Positions 1 to 8,503 of a stretch of DNA of 64,000 nucleotides are shown here, in pieces. Position 1 is the stretch's first letter; each line of letters starts with the position of its first letter. A program made the position numbers and the translations under genes. Below the pieces are notes generated by a model. The model was not told the origin of the DNA. It saw only the letters and a list, made by a program, of their open reading frames with translations, and searched no databases. Source of the stretch: Cupriavidus sp. P-10 (lineage in GTDB: Bacteria > Pseudomonadota > Gammaproteobacteria > Burkholderiales > Burkholderiaceae); NCBI RefSeq assembly GCF_003402535.2, contig NZ_AP025171.1, positions 2,046,001 through 2,110,000 on the forward strand. Reading direction: 5' to 3'.

Positions 1-1
1 T

Positions 2-268
2 CGCGTTGAGATCGATAACAACGCAGCGGAGCGTGCGCTGCGGGCCGTTGCCCTCGGTCGAAAGAGCTTCCTGCACTTCGGCTCTGACAGTGGCGGCGAA
101 CGCGGTGCCGCTATCTATTCGCTGGTGGCCTCAGCCAAGTTGAACGGCCTCGACCCCGAGGCCTACCTGCGCCACGTCATTGCGCGCATCGCCGACCACC
201 CCGTCAATCGCGTCAGCGAACTGCTGCCATGGGCCATGGCTGAGCCGATCCGTTCGACCGCCGCCTGA
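2..268 (+). CDS. IS66-family transposase, C-terminal fragment (cut by window edge)
   Basis: An open frame runs in from the left edge and ends at TGA 266-268. It reads [20 protein letters not shown] and then [20 protein letters not shown], the typical C-terminal end of IS66 TnpC transposases, including the conserved NNAAERALR block near the last catalytic Glu. The tail after the stop (about 269-310) is probably the end of the element. Only about 88 codons are visible, so it cannot be said whether the full gene is intact. Family assignment is from recognised motifs; element boundaries are inferred. Confidence 0.85.
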   Translation, partial: RVEIDNNAAERALRAVALGRKSFLHFGSDSGGERGAAIYSLVASAKLNGLDPEAYLRHVIARIADHPVNRVSELLPWAMAEPIRSTAA

Positions 269-519
269 AAGCAACCCCGTCGTCAAGAACGCTGTCCGCC
301 GGACGGTTACGCAAGAGTGCAGTTTCGTCGAAAAACGCGGCTACATCGCTGATACCCGTTAGCGACAGGGCCGCGCCTTTTCGGCAAGATCGTCGCATGC
401 ATGCCGCTATCAGTGGCCGCTCTCGGGCGATACGTCAGGCACTAGCCGGCCAGGAAGGGTCGTTGGATTTGCGCTGGAGAGGCGCGGTAGATTCGTCGAA
501 GGCTGAGATAAGGAGGACT

Positions 520-842
520 ATGGCGCTTTATTTTGATCTCGCGCACGGAACCAAGCCGCTAGCTAACGCAGGTAATTTCCCTTGGCCTTACGACATCGCT
601 GTGTGCTTTGAGTTAGTGTCCCGCATCCAATGGCATTCAGCGAGGGCGTTGGTCATGGCGCCGCCGGATGTGTGGTGTCTGCCGCCGAAGCGCTAGAGGA
701 AAAATGGAAGGAGCACTTCGAGATTACCGGGGCGGATTGGCTTATTCCTTACATAGAATTATTGGCCCAGGGCATCCCGTTTTCAAAAGTTGACATCTTG
801 CTTGCCTTCGAAAGGATTCACGGCCGGCCTCCTACCAGCTAG
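520..842 (+). pseudogene. Small hypothetical gene, apparently frameshifted
   Basis: A strong ribosome site (AAGGAGG, about 510-516) precedes ATG 520, which opens the frame MALYFDLAHGTKPLANAGNF; that frame ends at 696. An overlapping frame in another phase (630-842) carries a protein-like end rich in acidic and amphipathic residues (EKWKEHFEITGADW and later DILLAFERIHGRPPTS). The good start in one frame and the good end in the other suggest one gene of roughly 105 codons broken by a single indel near 630-690. I do not recognise the family. It lies between two insertion-sequence fragments, so decay is plausible; two short unrelated frames remain an alternative. Confidence 0.4.
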
Positions 843-1084
843 GAATCAAGAGTCTGGTAGCACCGGCTTGCAAACGTCCGCTTTTGAGAGTTGCAACTGA
901 CCGCTTCGGGTCGACTCCAGCCCTCCATTGCCTCGAAGCGGGAGCTCGACGCCGGCCACCAGCGAGCCTTCGCATACCTACGTGATCCTGATGGCGCAGT
1001 ATGACGGTGCGTTACCGCCCCCCTGCCCCAATCTCGCGCCAGACACTTATGCGTCAAACGACAGGTATTGTGATAAGCAGACTT

Positions 1085-2189
1085 TGGGGTATCCATTTAA
1101 CCGGAGCTATTCCATACTTCGAGCATGGAGCTTCCAACCGCAGACATTGACTACCCCCGTTCCTTCGGTGAATTCCAGACATGGTTTCAGTCCGATGCTG
1201 ACTGCCTGGATTACCTGGAATGGCTGCGCTGGCCGACCGGATTCGTCTGTCCGGCTTGCGGCCAAGCTGGCGGATGGCGACTCGGAGACGGGCGATACAT
1301 GTGCACGCACTGTGACAACAGGACATCCGTGACGGCGGGGACCATCTTCGATCGAACCCGTACGCCACTCACAGTTTGGTTCGCTGCTTGCTGGAACTTC
1401 GCCAGCGGCAAGGACGGAATCTCGGCCCTGAGTCTGAAGCGCTCTTTGCAGATTGGTTCCTATCAGACAGCCTGGGCTATGCTGCATCGGCTGCGATCAG
1501 CGTTGGTACGTCCCGATCGGGAACGCCTGCGCGGAAGGGTAGAGGTAGATGAAACTTACATCGGTGGCATTGAGCCGGGGTTGGTCGGAGGACGCGCTCA
1601 AGGTAAGAAGGTGCTGACCTGTATTGCGGTCGAACTCTTGCAGCCCAGCGGATTCGGGCGCTGCCGTATGGCACCCATTGCAGACGCCTCGTCGGATTCA
1701 CTGCAGGCATTCGTGTTAGCCAACGTGGAACCCGGGGCAACAGTGGTCACCGATGGTTGGCCGCCCTACCGGGGGTTGGAGCAGAAGGGCTACATCCATG
1801 AGCGTCGCAGCCAGCGGGCAGCCCGCGCGCGAGGGGAAGACCCGGGCGCGCTCTTGCCGGGCGTACATCGAATTGCGTCCCTGGCAAAGCGCTGGCTGCT
1901 CGGGACCCACCAAGGAGCGGTGGACGCTGCGCACTTGCCCAGCTATCTCAACGAATTCGTGTTCCGCTTCAACCGCCGACGTTCGCGCAGCCGCGGGCTG
2001 TTGTTTTACCGGATCTTGGAACTGGCTGTTGCTCATGACCCCGTGCGCTACCAAGACCTGACGCGCAAAAAGAGTCCTAAGGCCGTGCGTCCGACGCCAC
2101 CCAAGAAACGTGGACATCCTCCCAGTCTCGATCGCCCCCGGCAGAACCGGCCATGGAGGCGTGTGGACTCCGGTTAAATGGATACCCCA
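1085..2189 (+). mobile_element. Complete IS1595-family insertion sequence (ISXO2-like)
   Basis: A perfect 23-bp inverted repeat occupies 1083-1105 and 2169-2191 (inner part GGGGTATCCATTTAACCGGA) and brackets one transposase gene. The direct repeat AAGCAGACTT flanks the element at 1075-1084 and 2190-2199, as expected for a target-site duplication; IS1595 elements usually make 8 bp, so the true border may sit a base or two away. With the element removed, the target is itself a near-perfect palindrome (GATAAG-CAGA-CTTATC core). Intact ends plus an intact transposase suggest a recent insertion. Confidence 0.88.
1125..2177 (+). CDS. IS1595-family transposase (ISXO2-like)
   Basis: The 350-residue protein starts with a zinc-ribbon region (FVCPACGQAGGW ... 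CTHCDNRTSVTAGTIF, residues about 40-75) typical of IS1595/ISXO2 transposases. The DDE-type nuclease domain follows, with first Asp in VEVDETYIGG, second in VVTDGWPPYRGL and a C-terminal part ending NEFVFRFNRRRSRSRG. Family length is about 300-350 residues, so it is full length. It lies wholly inside the terminal inverted repeats of its element. The last 30 residues are basic and proline-rich. It moves the element by DNA cut-and-paste or copy-paste chemistry; no passenger gene is present. Confidence 0.92.
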   Translation: MELPTADIDYPRSFGEFQTWFQSDADCLDYLEWLRWPTGFVCPACGQAGGWRLGDGRYMCTHCDNRTSVTAGTIFDRTRTPLTVWFAACWNFASGKDGISALSLKRSLQIGSYQTAWAMLHRLRSALVRPDRERLRGRVEVDETYIGGIEPGLVGGRAQGKKVLTCIAVELLQPSGFGRCRMAPIADASSDSLQAFVLANVEPGATVVTDGWPPYRGLEQKGYIHERRSQRAARARGEDPGALLPGVHRIASLAKRWLLGTHQGAVDAAHLPSYLNEFVFRFNRRRSRSRGLLFYRILELAVAHDPVRYQDLTRKKSPKAVRPTPPKKRGHPPSLDRPRQNRPWRRVDSG

Positions 2190-2467
2190 AAGCAGACTTA
2201 TCGCAATAGCATCCCACTTAAGTGTAGAGAGCAGCTTGCCTCGTACTACGGCCTGCGCGGCTCCCGACGAGACGTTGCTGACGTATGCCTATGTGAATGA
2301 TCGCGACAAACTGCATCTCTTTTGGGGCAGCGTGAAGGCCTGGTGCCCATGGGGCGCCTGGCGGTGTTTGCCTAGACGGGTTTTGGAATAGGCGTGGCGC
2401 GCCCGCTGGAATCGCTTATGCGTCTTTGCGTTGATGTTGGCGCTGTCCGGCGTTCGCCGCTCCCCCT

Positions 2468-2614
2468 TACTGCATCGCCAACGTCCCAGCATGTCCGGTT
2501 TGCTTCCGTGACGCTTATGGCCACGTGTGGGACGGCCACGGCGATCTGCCGGACTGGCTGCAGCGCGCCGTGAACGCTGGCCAGTCGATCGAACATTTTC
2601 GCGTAAAGCCGTAG
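2468..2614 (+). pseudogene. Remnant of an H-NS-like nucleoid protein (C-terminal domain)
   Basis: One frame ending at TAG 2612-2614 reads CFRDAYGHVWDGHGDLPDWL followed by about 16 residues ending EHFRVKP. This matches the pattern of the H-NS C-terminal DNA-binding domain in Burkholderiales (YRDP.G..W.G.GR.P.WL ... FRV). No N-terminal oligomerisation domain or convincing start is visible upstream in this frame, and the usual basic G-R-P loop is altered to GDLPDW. It is therefore probably a decayed fragment next to the IS1595 insertion. The assignment rests on motif resemblance only. Confidence 0.5.
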
Positions 2615-2860
2615 GATACTTTTTGCGCCGCCGTAGCCGTCGAAAGTGCGCTGCCCAGCCGGAGACTACGATGGGCCGATTGGCGCTTGGCGGCCGTTCT
2701 CAGTAATCAAGTCAGCCAATGGATCGGCTAACCCGAACAGCGCCCGCCACTGAAGTCAAGCGTATTCATCGAGATCATAAGATACCAAGCAACAGATCAG
2801 CATTACGCATTTCCTGGCATGCCTTGCGTCGGGCATACTGGTCGTAAACACTGACCATAT

Positions 2861-4171
2861 ATGCCAAAGTCAACCATGGACCACCCCTTGCGCGAGACGC
2901 TTGCGCGCGAACTGCACGCCCGCCCCTTTCTGCGTATCGGCGGGTCTGCCTCGCTCACGCACTTCGCCATCTATGCCGACGGCGATACTGCCGTCCACCA
3001 TAGTTTGCTGACCGAGCTGTGCCGGCTGACCGGCTTGGAAGAGCCGGCCGAAGGCGTGACGCACTATTCCGCGCGATGGAGCGATGACAAGCAGTTGAAG
3101 TGGGAGCGGCACACCGAGTTTTCCACTTTCACATTTGTGGCGCGGCGGGATGACTCGGACTATTTCTCCGACCTTGCCATCTCTCATGTCCCGACCGGGT
3201 GGTTTGATAGTTTCGCTGGCAAGCGTCTAGTGGCGCTGCGCATGGAACTTGTTTCCGGCGCGGCCGCGGCCGCCGCGCGCGACAACGTGCGGCAATGGAT
3301 CGACGGCCCCATCCTAGCCGGCAGCCACGTGTTGGGCGGCGGCGAGGTGTTCTGCGACTGGACCATTCCGCCAGATGGCTTTACGCGCTTCCTGGTGATC
3401 GACAACGGCTTTCGCGAGGTGCAAGGCGGACGACTGCTGCAGCGGCTGTATGAAATCGAGACCTATCGAATGATGGCGCTGCTGGCCTTGCCTGTTGCGC
3501 GCGAACTGGGCCGCAGCGTGGACAACCTGCAGGGCTCACTTGCGCCGCTGATGCGCAGCATGGACACCAGCCGGGGCGGACGTCAGGACGCCGAGTTGCT
3601 GGAGCGGCTGACACACCTGGCGGTCCGCATCGAGGCGCTCGCCGAATCCGGTAACCGCTTCAGCGCATCGCGCGCCTACGAGAAGCTGGTGCTGGCGCGT
3701 ATCCAGGAATTGCGTGAAGAACGGATCGAAGGTATACCGACCATCGCCGAATTCATGGAGCGTCGCTTCGCCCCCGCCATGGACACGTGCCGATCGGTAT
3801 GGATGCGGCACGAACAGTTTGGCGATCGCGTGGCGCGCGCGCTCGACCTGCTGCGCACCCGGGTCAACCTCGCCCAAGAGCAGGACACCACGCGCCTGCT
3901 TGAGGGCATGGACCAGACCGCGCGCAACCAGTTGCGGCTGCAGCATGCGGTCGAAGGCCTGTCGGTTGCAGCGATTTCCTACTATGTGCTGTCGCTCGCA
4001 GGCACGGGACTCAAGGCTCTGCATGTGGCGCATTTGCCGCTGGACCCGGATCTGATCAAGGGCGTGTTGATCCTGCCGGTGGTGCTGCTGGTGTTGCACG
4101 CAACTCGGCGCAGCAAGCATGCCGGGCTAAAGAGGGCAGCGCGGCAGCCGGCAGCCAATCCGACGGCCTAG
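2861..4171 (+). CDS. DUF3422 family membrane-anchored protein
   Basis: The 436-residue protein begins HPLRETLARELHARPF, the signature opening of the DUF3422 family found across beta- and alphaproteobacteria. The middle is a mixed alpha/beta domain with a helical segment at about residues 220-350. Two hydrophobic segments near the C-terminus (VAAISYYVLSLAGTGLKAL and LIKGVLILPVVLLVLHA) are likely transmembrane helices. The family function is not established. ATG 2861 is used; ATG 2876 (MDHPLRETL) is an equally good start. The gene stands alone and lacks the palindrome seen further right, so it probably belongs to the host backbone and not to the catabolic region. Confidence 0.85.
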   Translation: MPKSTMDHPLRETLARELHARPFLRIGGSASLTHFAIYADGDTAVHHSLLTELCRLTGLEEPAEGVTHYSARWSDDKQLKWERHTEFSTFTFVARRDDSDYFSDLAISHVPTGWFDSFAGKRLVALRMELVSGAAAAAARDNVRQWIDGPILAGSHVLGGGEVFCDWTIPPDGFTRFLVIDNGFREVQGGRLLQRLYEIETYRMMALLALPVARELGRSVDNLQGSLAPLMRSMDTSRGGRQDAELLERLTHLAVRIEALAESGNRFSASRAYEKLVLARIQELREERIEGIPTIAEFMERRFAPAMDTCRSVWMRHEQFGDRVARALDLLRTRVNLAQEQDTTRLLEGMDQTARNQLRLQHAVEGLSVAAISYYVLSLAGTGLKALHVAHLPLDPDLIKGVLILPVVLLVLHATRRSKHAGLKRAARQPAANPTA

Positions 4172-4441
4172 GAGGCAGGCGCTGGAGTAAGCATGCGATC
4201 GCCTCAGCGTATTGCGCGATCGCAATGCCTCCATTACGCCAGCGTCGGTTTCGATTCCGCAGCATCGTCGACACATTGCGCCGCGCCGACCCCTGCGAGG
4301 GTGCGCGGTTGGTTCAGACGAGAGTCATCCGCGTCCGGCACGTGAAAATGTCAATCACCAATAGCGGCCAGCGCATGCCGGGGCGCCCGAATTCGTCTCC
4401 GCCATTGGTAGAGACGCAGGCTCCGAGACAGGCGTACCACC

Positions 4442-4474
4442 GCTGTCGGGTCATGCTGCCCAAGGCCCGACAGC
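4442..4474 (-). terminator. Hairpin downstream of the 4481-5938 ALDH gene
   Basis: GCTGTCGGG (4442-4450) and CCCGACAGC (4466-4474) form a perfect 9-bp stem with a 15-base loop, just past the stop of the leftward ALDH gene. No strong U-tract follows on the minus strand, so termination efficiency is uncertain. It would close the leftmost transcription unit of the catabolic region. Confidence 0.5.
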
Positions 4475-4480
4475 ACGCAT

Positions 4481-5938
4481 TCAGCGGACGAGTTCTGGCA
4501 GGCCGCCGGCCTCGTCGGCAAACCCATACACCGACTTGATCTCAAGATACTCCTCCAGCCCGAAGACCCCCATGGAGCGGCCAATTCCCGACTGCTTGTA
4601 GCCTCCCATCGGCGTCAGCGAGTTGGTTGCAGCCCCATTAAAGCAGATGCGCCCGGCTCGAAGGCCGCTGGCAAATTCATAGCCCCGCTCGCGGTCGCTC
4701 GAGAAGACATATCCGCCCAGACCGTAGATCGAGTCGTTCGCAATCTGCAGGGCCTCGTCCTCGGTGCGGTAGGGCATCACGGCGAGAACGGGGCCAAAGA
4801 TTTCCTCTTTCGCAATGGTCATGCCCGGGGTTACATCGCTGAACACCGTCGGTTGCACGAAGAAGCCCCGGTCCAGGCCAGCGGGGCGCTCCATGCCGCC
4901 GCAGACCAGTCGGGCGCCTTCATCGATGCCGGACTGAATGTAGCCCCGTACAGTTTCGTATTGCGCCTGGTTGATGACCGGTCCCATCGTGGTCTGGGGA
5001 GCCCTTGGATCACCGATGCGGAATTTGGAAATTTCGTCCACCAGGAAAGGCAGCACAGTTTCGACCTGGCTCTCATGGACCAACATCCGGCTGGGCGCGT
5101 GGCAACTTTGCCCGGTATTGAAGAAGCAGCGGCCAACGTTCCAGCGCGCAGCGGCCTCGAGATCGGCGTCCTGCAGCACGATGTTGGCCGACTTGCCGCC
5201 AAGCTCGAGAGATACACGCTTAACCGTGTGCGCCGCGGCTTCGCCGACTTTGATGCCCGCGGTCGTCGAACCGGTGAAAGACACCAGGTCCACGTCGGGA
5301 TGCGCGGATAGCGCCTCTCCCACTACCCGGCCGCGCCCCAGGATCAAGTTAAAGACGCCCGGGGGCAGACCGGCCTTATCGATGACTTCGGCCAGCAAGA
5401 TGCCACTGAGCGGCGAGGCGTCCGAGCCTTTCATGATCGACGTGCAGCCAGCCGCCAACGCGTAGATGAATTTGATGACTGGCGTCTGGATTGGCCAGTT
5501 CCACGGTGAGATCAGTGCGCAGACCCCGATCGGCTCGCGCCGGATGATGGTATCGCCCATGTGGGTGTCGAACCGGTACGACTGCAACAGTTCGCGCGCG
5601 ACCTTCATGTGCCCGATGGGGCCGGAGACCTGCGCGCGCGCCGAGACCGGCGACCCGAGTTCGCTGGCCACGATGTCGGCGAAATCGTCGACCCGCGCCT
5701 CGTAGGCAGCGATGATGCGATCGATCATGGCGACCCGTTCGGCTACGGTGGTGCGAGAGAAGGTCTCAAACGAACGACGCGCAGCGGCCACGGCACGATC
5801 GACGTCCTCGGCGGTGCCGCCGTTAGCGACCGTGGCAAATACTTCCTCGGTAGCCGGGTTCACCATGTCGCGCTGGCCCGGCCCCGAGGGGGCGACCCAG
5901 CTACCGTTGATGTATTGATGAGGATAGATTTTCTGCAT
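4481..5938 (-). CDS. NAD(P)-dependent aldehyde dehydrogenase
   Basis: A full-length class 3-type ALDH of 485 residues. Oxyanion Asn147 lies in SPWNWP, general base Glu245 in LELGGKSAN and nucleophile Cys279 in FNTGQSCHAPSR. The C-terminus carries the usual GGYKQSGIGRSMGVFGLEEYLE block. It should oxidise an aldehyde to an acid in the cytoplasm; substrate class cannot be read from sequence. It lies 205 bp downstream of the HIBADH-type gene on the same strand, and the pair sits below the 15-bp palindrome at 7274, so the two may be one transcription unit. It is one of four intact ALDHs in the window. Confidence 0.93.
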   Translation of the reverse strand: MQKIYPHQYINGSWVAPSGPGQRDMVNPATEEVFATVANGGTAEDVDRAVAAARRSFETFSRTTVAERVAMIDRIIAAYEARVDDFADIVASELGSPVSARAQVSGPIGHMKVARELLQSYRFDTHMGDTIIRREPIGVCALISPWNWPIQTPVIKFIYALAAGCTSIMKGSDASPLSGILLAEVIDKAGLPPGVFNLILGRGRVVGEALSAHPDVDLVSFTGSTTAGIKVGEAAAHTVKRVSLELGGKSANIVLQDADLEAAARWNVGRCFFNTGQSCHAPSRMLVHESQVETVLPFLVDEISKFRIGDPRAPQTTMGPVINQAQYETVRGYIQSGIDEGARLVCGGMERPAGLDRGFFVQPTVFSDVTPGMTIAKEEIFGPVLAVMPYRTEDEALQIANDSIYGLGGYVFSSDRERGYEFASGLRAGRICFNGAATNSLTPMGGYKQSGIGRSMGVFGLEEYLEIKSVYGFADEAGGLPELVR

Positions 5939-6143
5939 ATACGTTCCAAGCAGGTTCGATGAGGGAAAAAGGCCGTGCGAGGCGCACTGCGACTGATCTA
6001 AAGAAGCCCGTCCGGATTACGAGATGCCGGGCACAGGCGCGCGCGAAGGCCGCTGTCTATTGCTGCCGTGGGCCGTTAGGAAGCTCAGCCGGCGGTCGCT
6101 CCGATCTGACCGCTGGCTCTCCCACCGTTGAACTGGGCGGGTG

Positions 6144-7052
6144 TCATTGGCTGGCTGCTTCCAGGATGGCGCGAGCATCGATGCCGGCTTGCTCTCCCAT
6201 GAACTGGATCAGCAGCATGCTGTCTTTGTCGAGGTACCCTGCCTCGGCGGCCGTTTTCAGGGTCTCAACCATGCGCGGCGCGAGCCAAAGGGGCACGCCG
6301 AGAGCCTCGGCCTCGTCCATCAGCAGGGATTCATCCTTGACACTGTTGGCCAGCCTGGCCCCATAAGCGAAGTCCCCGGACCGAACGGCGGCGGGAATCT
6401 TGTCCGACGTGGTGTGGTTCCGGCCTGTGCTGGTATTGATCACTTCGAGCAAGCGCATGGGATCGATGCCGGCTTTCATGCCCAGTACCAACCCCTCGAA
6501 CGCCGCCAGTCGACCTGCTGCAGAAAGGTGATTGTTGATGAGCTTGGCCAACTGGGCCTGGCCCGCACGATCGCCCACGTGAAAGACATTCTTGGCCATG
6601 ACTGCCAGATATTGCCGTGCCAGCGCAAAAGCCGTCGCGGGCCCGGACACCATGGTCGTCAGTGTCCCCGCCCGAGCGCCGTTCGGCCCGCCGCTCACGG
6701 GCGCATCGAGAAATCCGATCCTATTGGGCAATCCCTCTGCGATGCGCCGGGCAACCTCCATCCCAATCGTCCCGGTGTCGACATACACTTCGACAGCGTG
6801 TCCCTCGCTGATCGGCCCGAGAGCAATGTCCAGCGACAGTTGCGTCGTCGGCAGGCAGGAGAACACCACACGGGCCCGGTCGGCGACCTCGCCGACACTG
6901 GCTACACTTTCGGCGCCCCCCGCAACGAAGGGCGCCACGTTTTCGGCGTTCACGTCATAGACAGTGAGCGGCACGCCCCTGGCGAGCAGCCGCTCTGCCA
7001 TCGCCCCGCCCATGCGTCCCAGCCCTATGAAACCAACCCGATCCTTCGACAT
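6144..7052 (-). CDS. NAD(P)-dependent 3-hydroxyisobutyrate dehydrogenase-like (HIBADH) oxidoreductase
   Basis: The 302-residue protein has the Rossmann motif GFIGLGRMGGAM at residues 7-18, the substrate-binding stretch DAPVSGGPNGARAGTLTTMV near 117-135 and catalytic Lys170 in QAQLAKLINNHLSAA, all diagnostic of the beta-hydroxyacid dehydrogenase family (HIBADH, tartronate-semialdehyde reductase, GLYR). I chose ATG 7052 over the upstream ATG 7136 because it follows an AGGAAGAG ribosome site and puts the Rossmann motif at the usual distance. It likely oxidises a beta-hydroxy acid or reduces a semialdehyde. The palindromic operator at 7274 lies 222 bp upstream and a weaker copy at about 7122-7136 is nearer. 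Confidence 0.92.
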   Translation of the reverse strand: MSKDRVGFIGLGRMGGAMAERLLARGVPLTVYDVNAENVAPFVAGGAESVASVGEVADRARVVFSCLPTTQLSLDIALGPISEGHAVEVYVDTGTIGMEVARRIAEGLPNRIGFLDAPVSGGPNGARAGTLTTMVSGPATAFALARQYLAVMAKNVFHVGDRAGQAQLAKLINNHLSAAGRLAAFEGLVLGMKAGIDPMRLLEVINTSTGRNHTTSDKIPAAVRSGDFAYGARLANSVKDESLLMDEAEALGVPLWLAPRMVETLKTAAEAGYLDKDSMLLIQFMGEQAGIDARAILEAASQ

Positions 7053-7273
7053 GAAACTCTTCCTGTCAGTACTTTCGGCCGCTTCCGACCGACTCTCATC
7101 GCAGCTATTATCTATATAAAGTCCCACATTCTGCAAGTATTTTCAGACCTCCACCGTAGTGCATATTGAGGCACCCATCGCCCAGCGATGCGCCGTATAA
7201 CCGCGTAAAGTGGCTTTTCCTCCGCGAATCCGGGACGACGAGAGAGGAAAAAATTATCGCCATGTAAAGTTAC

Positions 7274-7288
7274 TCCCGTAATATGGGA
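7274..7288. promoter_or_regulatory. Regulon palindrome copy 1
   Basis: TCCCGTAATATGGGA: 7-1-7 inverted repeat with one mismatch. It lies in the 385-bp gap between the Bug gene ending at 7438 and the leftward HIBADH gene, so it most likely controls HIBADH and ALDH. It matches seven other copies in the window. Confidence 0.75.
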
Positions 7289-7437
7289 TTAATGTATGAT
7301 CTCGAAGCGCGAAATGACGCACATCCATAAAGTGGCATACAGGAGGCAGCGACGTCCCTGCAGATCCAATAACGGCCTACATGCCTCCACAAGCAAAATC
7401 GGCGACCACAAAAAGCACCGACTTGCGGACCTTGCTG

Positions 7438-8412
7438 CTATTGCTTGGGAATGCCCAGATCGCTGATCAGCTTGGCCGCCTGTACGGTTTCGCGCGCAAG
7501 GAACTGATTGAACTGGTCAAACTTCATGTCCATCACTTCGGCGCCCTCATCCTTCATCTTTTGCTGTAGCTGCTTGCTCATCACCGCCTGACGAAGTGCG
7601 TCGTGGAGCTTTTTGACGATGTGGGGTGGCGTGCCAGCAGGCGCAAAGAAGGCAACCCAGGTGTACGCACTGTAGTTTGCGATCCCCATTTCAGCGAAGG
7701 TTGGCACGTCCGGTAGCGCGGCGACGCGATGCTGAGCCGTTACGGCTAGCGCTCGAAGTCGCCCGCCCCGCACGTTGGGCGCGGCACTCGCTACGGTGTC
7801 GTACATCATATCGACACGACCACCGATGACGTCAGGAACCGCGGGAGCGTTCCCCTTGTATGGGATGTGGTTGACGCGCAGTCCAGCTTGCTGCAAGAAG
7901 CGCTCTGTGGCCAGGTGGGGGGCAGTGCCAACACCCGCGGAAGCAAAGGTGAGCTTGCCAGGATTCGCTTTGGCCCGTGAAATAAAGTCGCCGAGCTTCT
8001 TGTCCGGCTGGCTGATACTCACGACCATGAGAAACGGTGATCTGCTGACCGGCCCGACACCAATGAAGTCTTTGCCCAGGTCGTAGCCGGCATCGATGCG
8101 CAATGCCATCTGCTGGGTAATAGTGCCGGTAGCGGCGAGCAGTGTGTATCCATCCGCTGGTGCAGCCTTGGCTGCGCGAATGCCGATCAGCCCGTCGGCA
8201 CCTCCCTTATTCTCGATCACCACAGGCTGCCTTAGATAGACGGCCATCTCTTGTGCCGCAACTCTGGCCATCGCATCGGTAAAGCCGCCCGCCGCGGTGT
8301 TGACGATAACCTTAACGGGGCGGTTTGGATAAGGGTCGGCGGCAACGGCTGGCGCGCCGCTCCCTAGCATCAACATGAGCACCGCAGCGCGGCGGGCGAG
8401 ACCTACTGGCAT
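7438..8412 (-). CDS. Bug-family tripartite tricarboxylate transporter substrate-binding protein
   Basis: A 324-residue periplasmic receptor of the Bug/TctC family: signal peptide with hydrophobic core AAVLMLMLGSGAPAVAA, then the family opening PYPNRPVKVIVNTAAGGFTD and later VVIENKGGADGLIG and LPDVPTFAEMGI. ATG 8412 is preferred because it is preceded by GGAG and puts the signal peptide at the N-terminus; longer in-frame starts add an implausible basic extension. Bug proteins bind carboxylates or amides and feed a TctA/TctB pair or act as sensors; no TctA or TctB gene is present in the window. It is the last gene of the leftward Bug-ALDH-MmgE-Bug-GMC-Bug operon, 91 bp after the GMC gene. Confidence 0.93.
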   Translation of the reverse strand: MPVGLARRAAVLMLMLGSGAPAVAADPYPNRPVKVIVNTAAGGFTDAMARVAAQEMAVYLRQPVVIENKGGADGLIGIRAAKAAPADGYTLLAATGTITQQMALRIDAGYDLGKDFIGVGPVSRSPFLMVVSISQPDKKLGDFISRAKANPGKLTFASAGVGTAPHLATERFLQQAGLRVNHIPYKGNAPAVPDVIGGRVDMMYDTVASAAPNVRGGRLRALAVTAQHRVAALPDVPTFAEMGIANYSAYTWVAFFAPAGTPPHIVKKLHDALRQAVMSKQLQQKMKDEGAEVMDMKFDQFNQFLARETVQAAKLISDLGIPKQ

Positions 8413-8503
8413 ATTGTCTCCAGAGCTGTGAGGTTTGATTGAGTCTCTATTGTTTGATGGCGATTGATTTAGTTGCCGCATCCTTTGGCTCCGAGGTCGA
8501 GCA

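Noticed and set aside
7122..7136. TCCCACATTCTGCAA as a further regulon palindrome
   Set aside because: Only the left TCCC part fits and the right arm is wrong; mentioned as a weak half-site but not counted.
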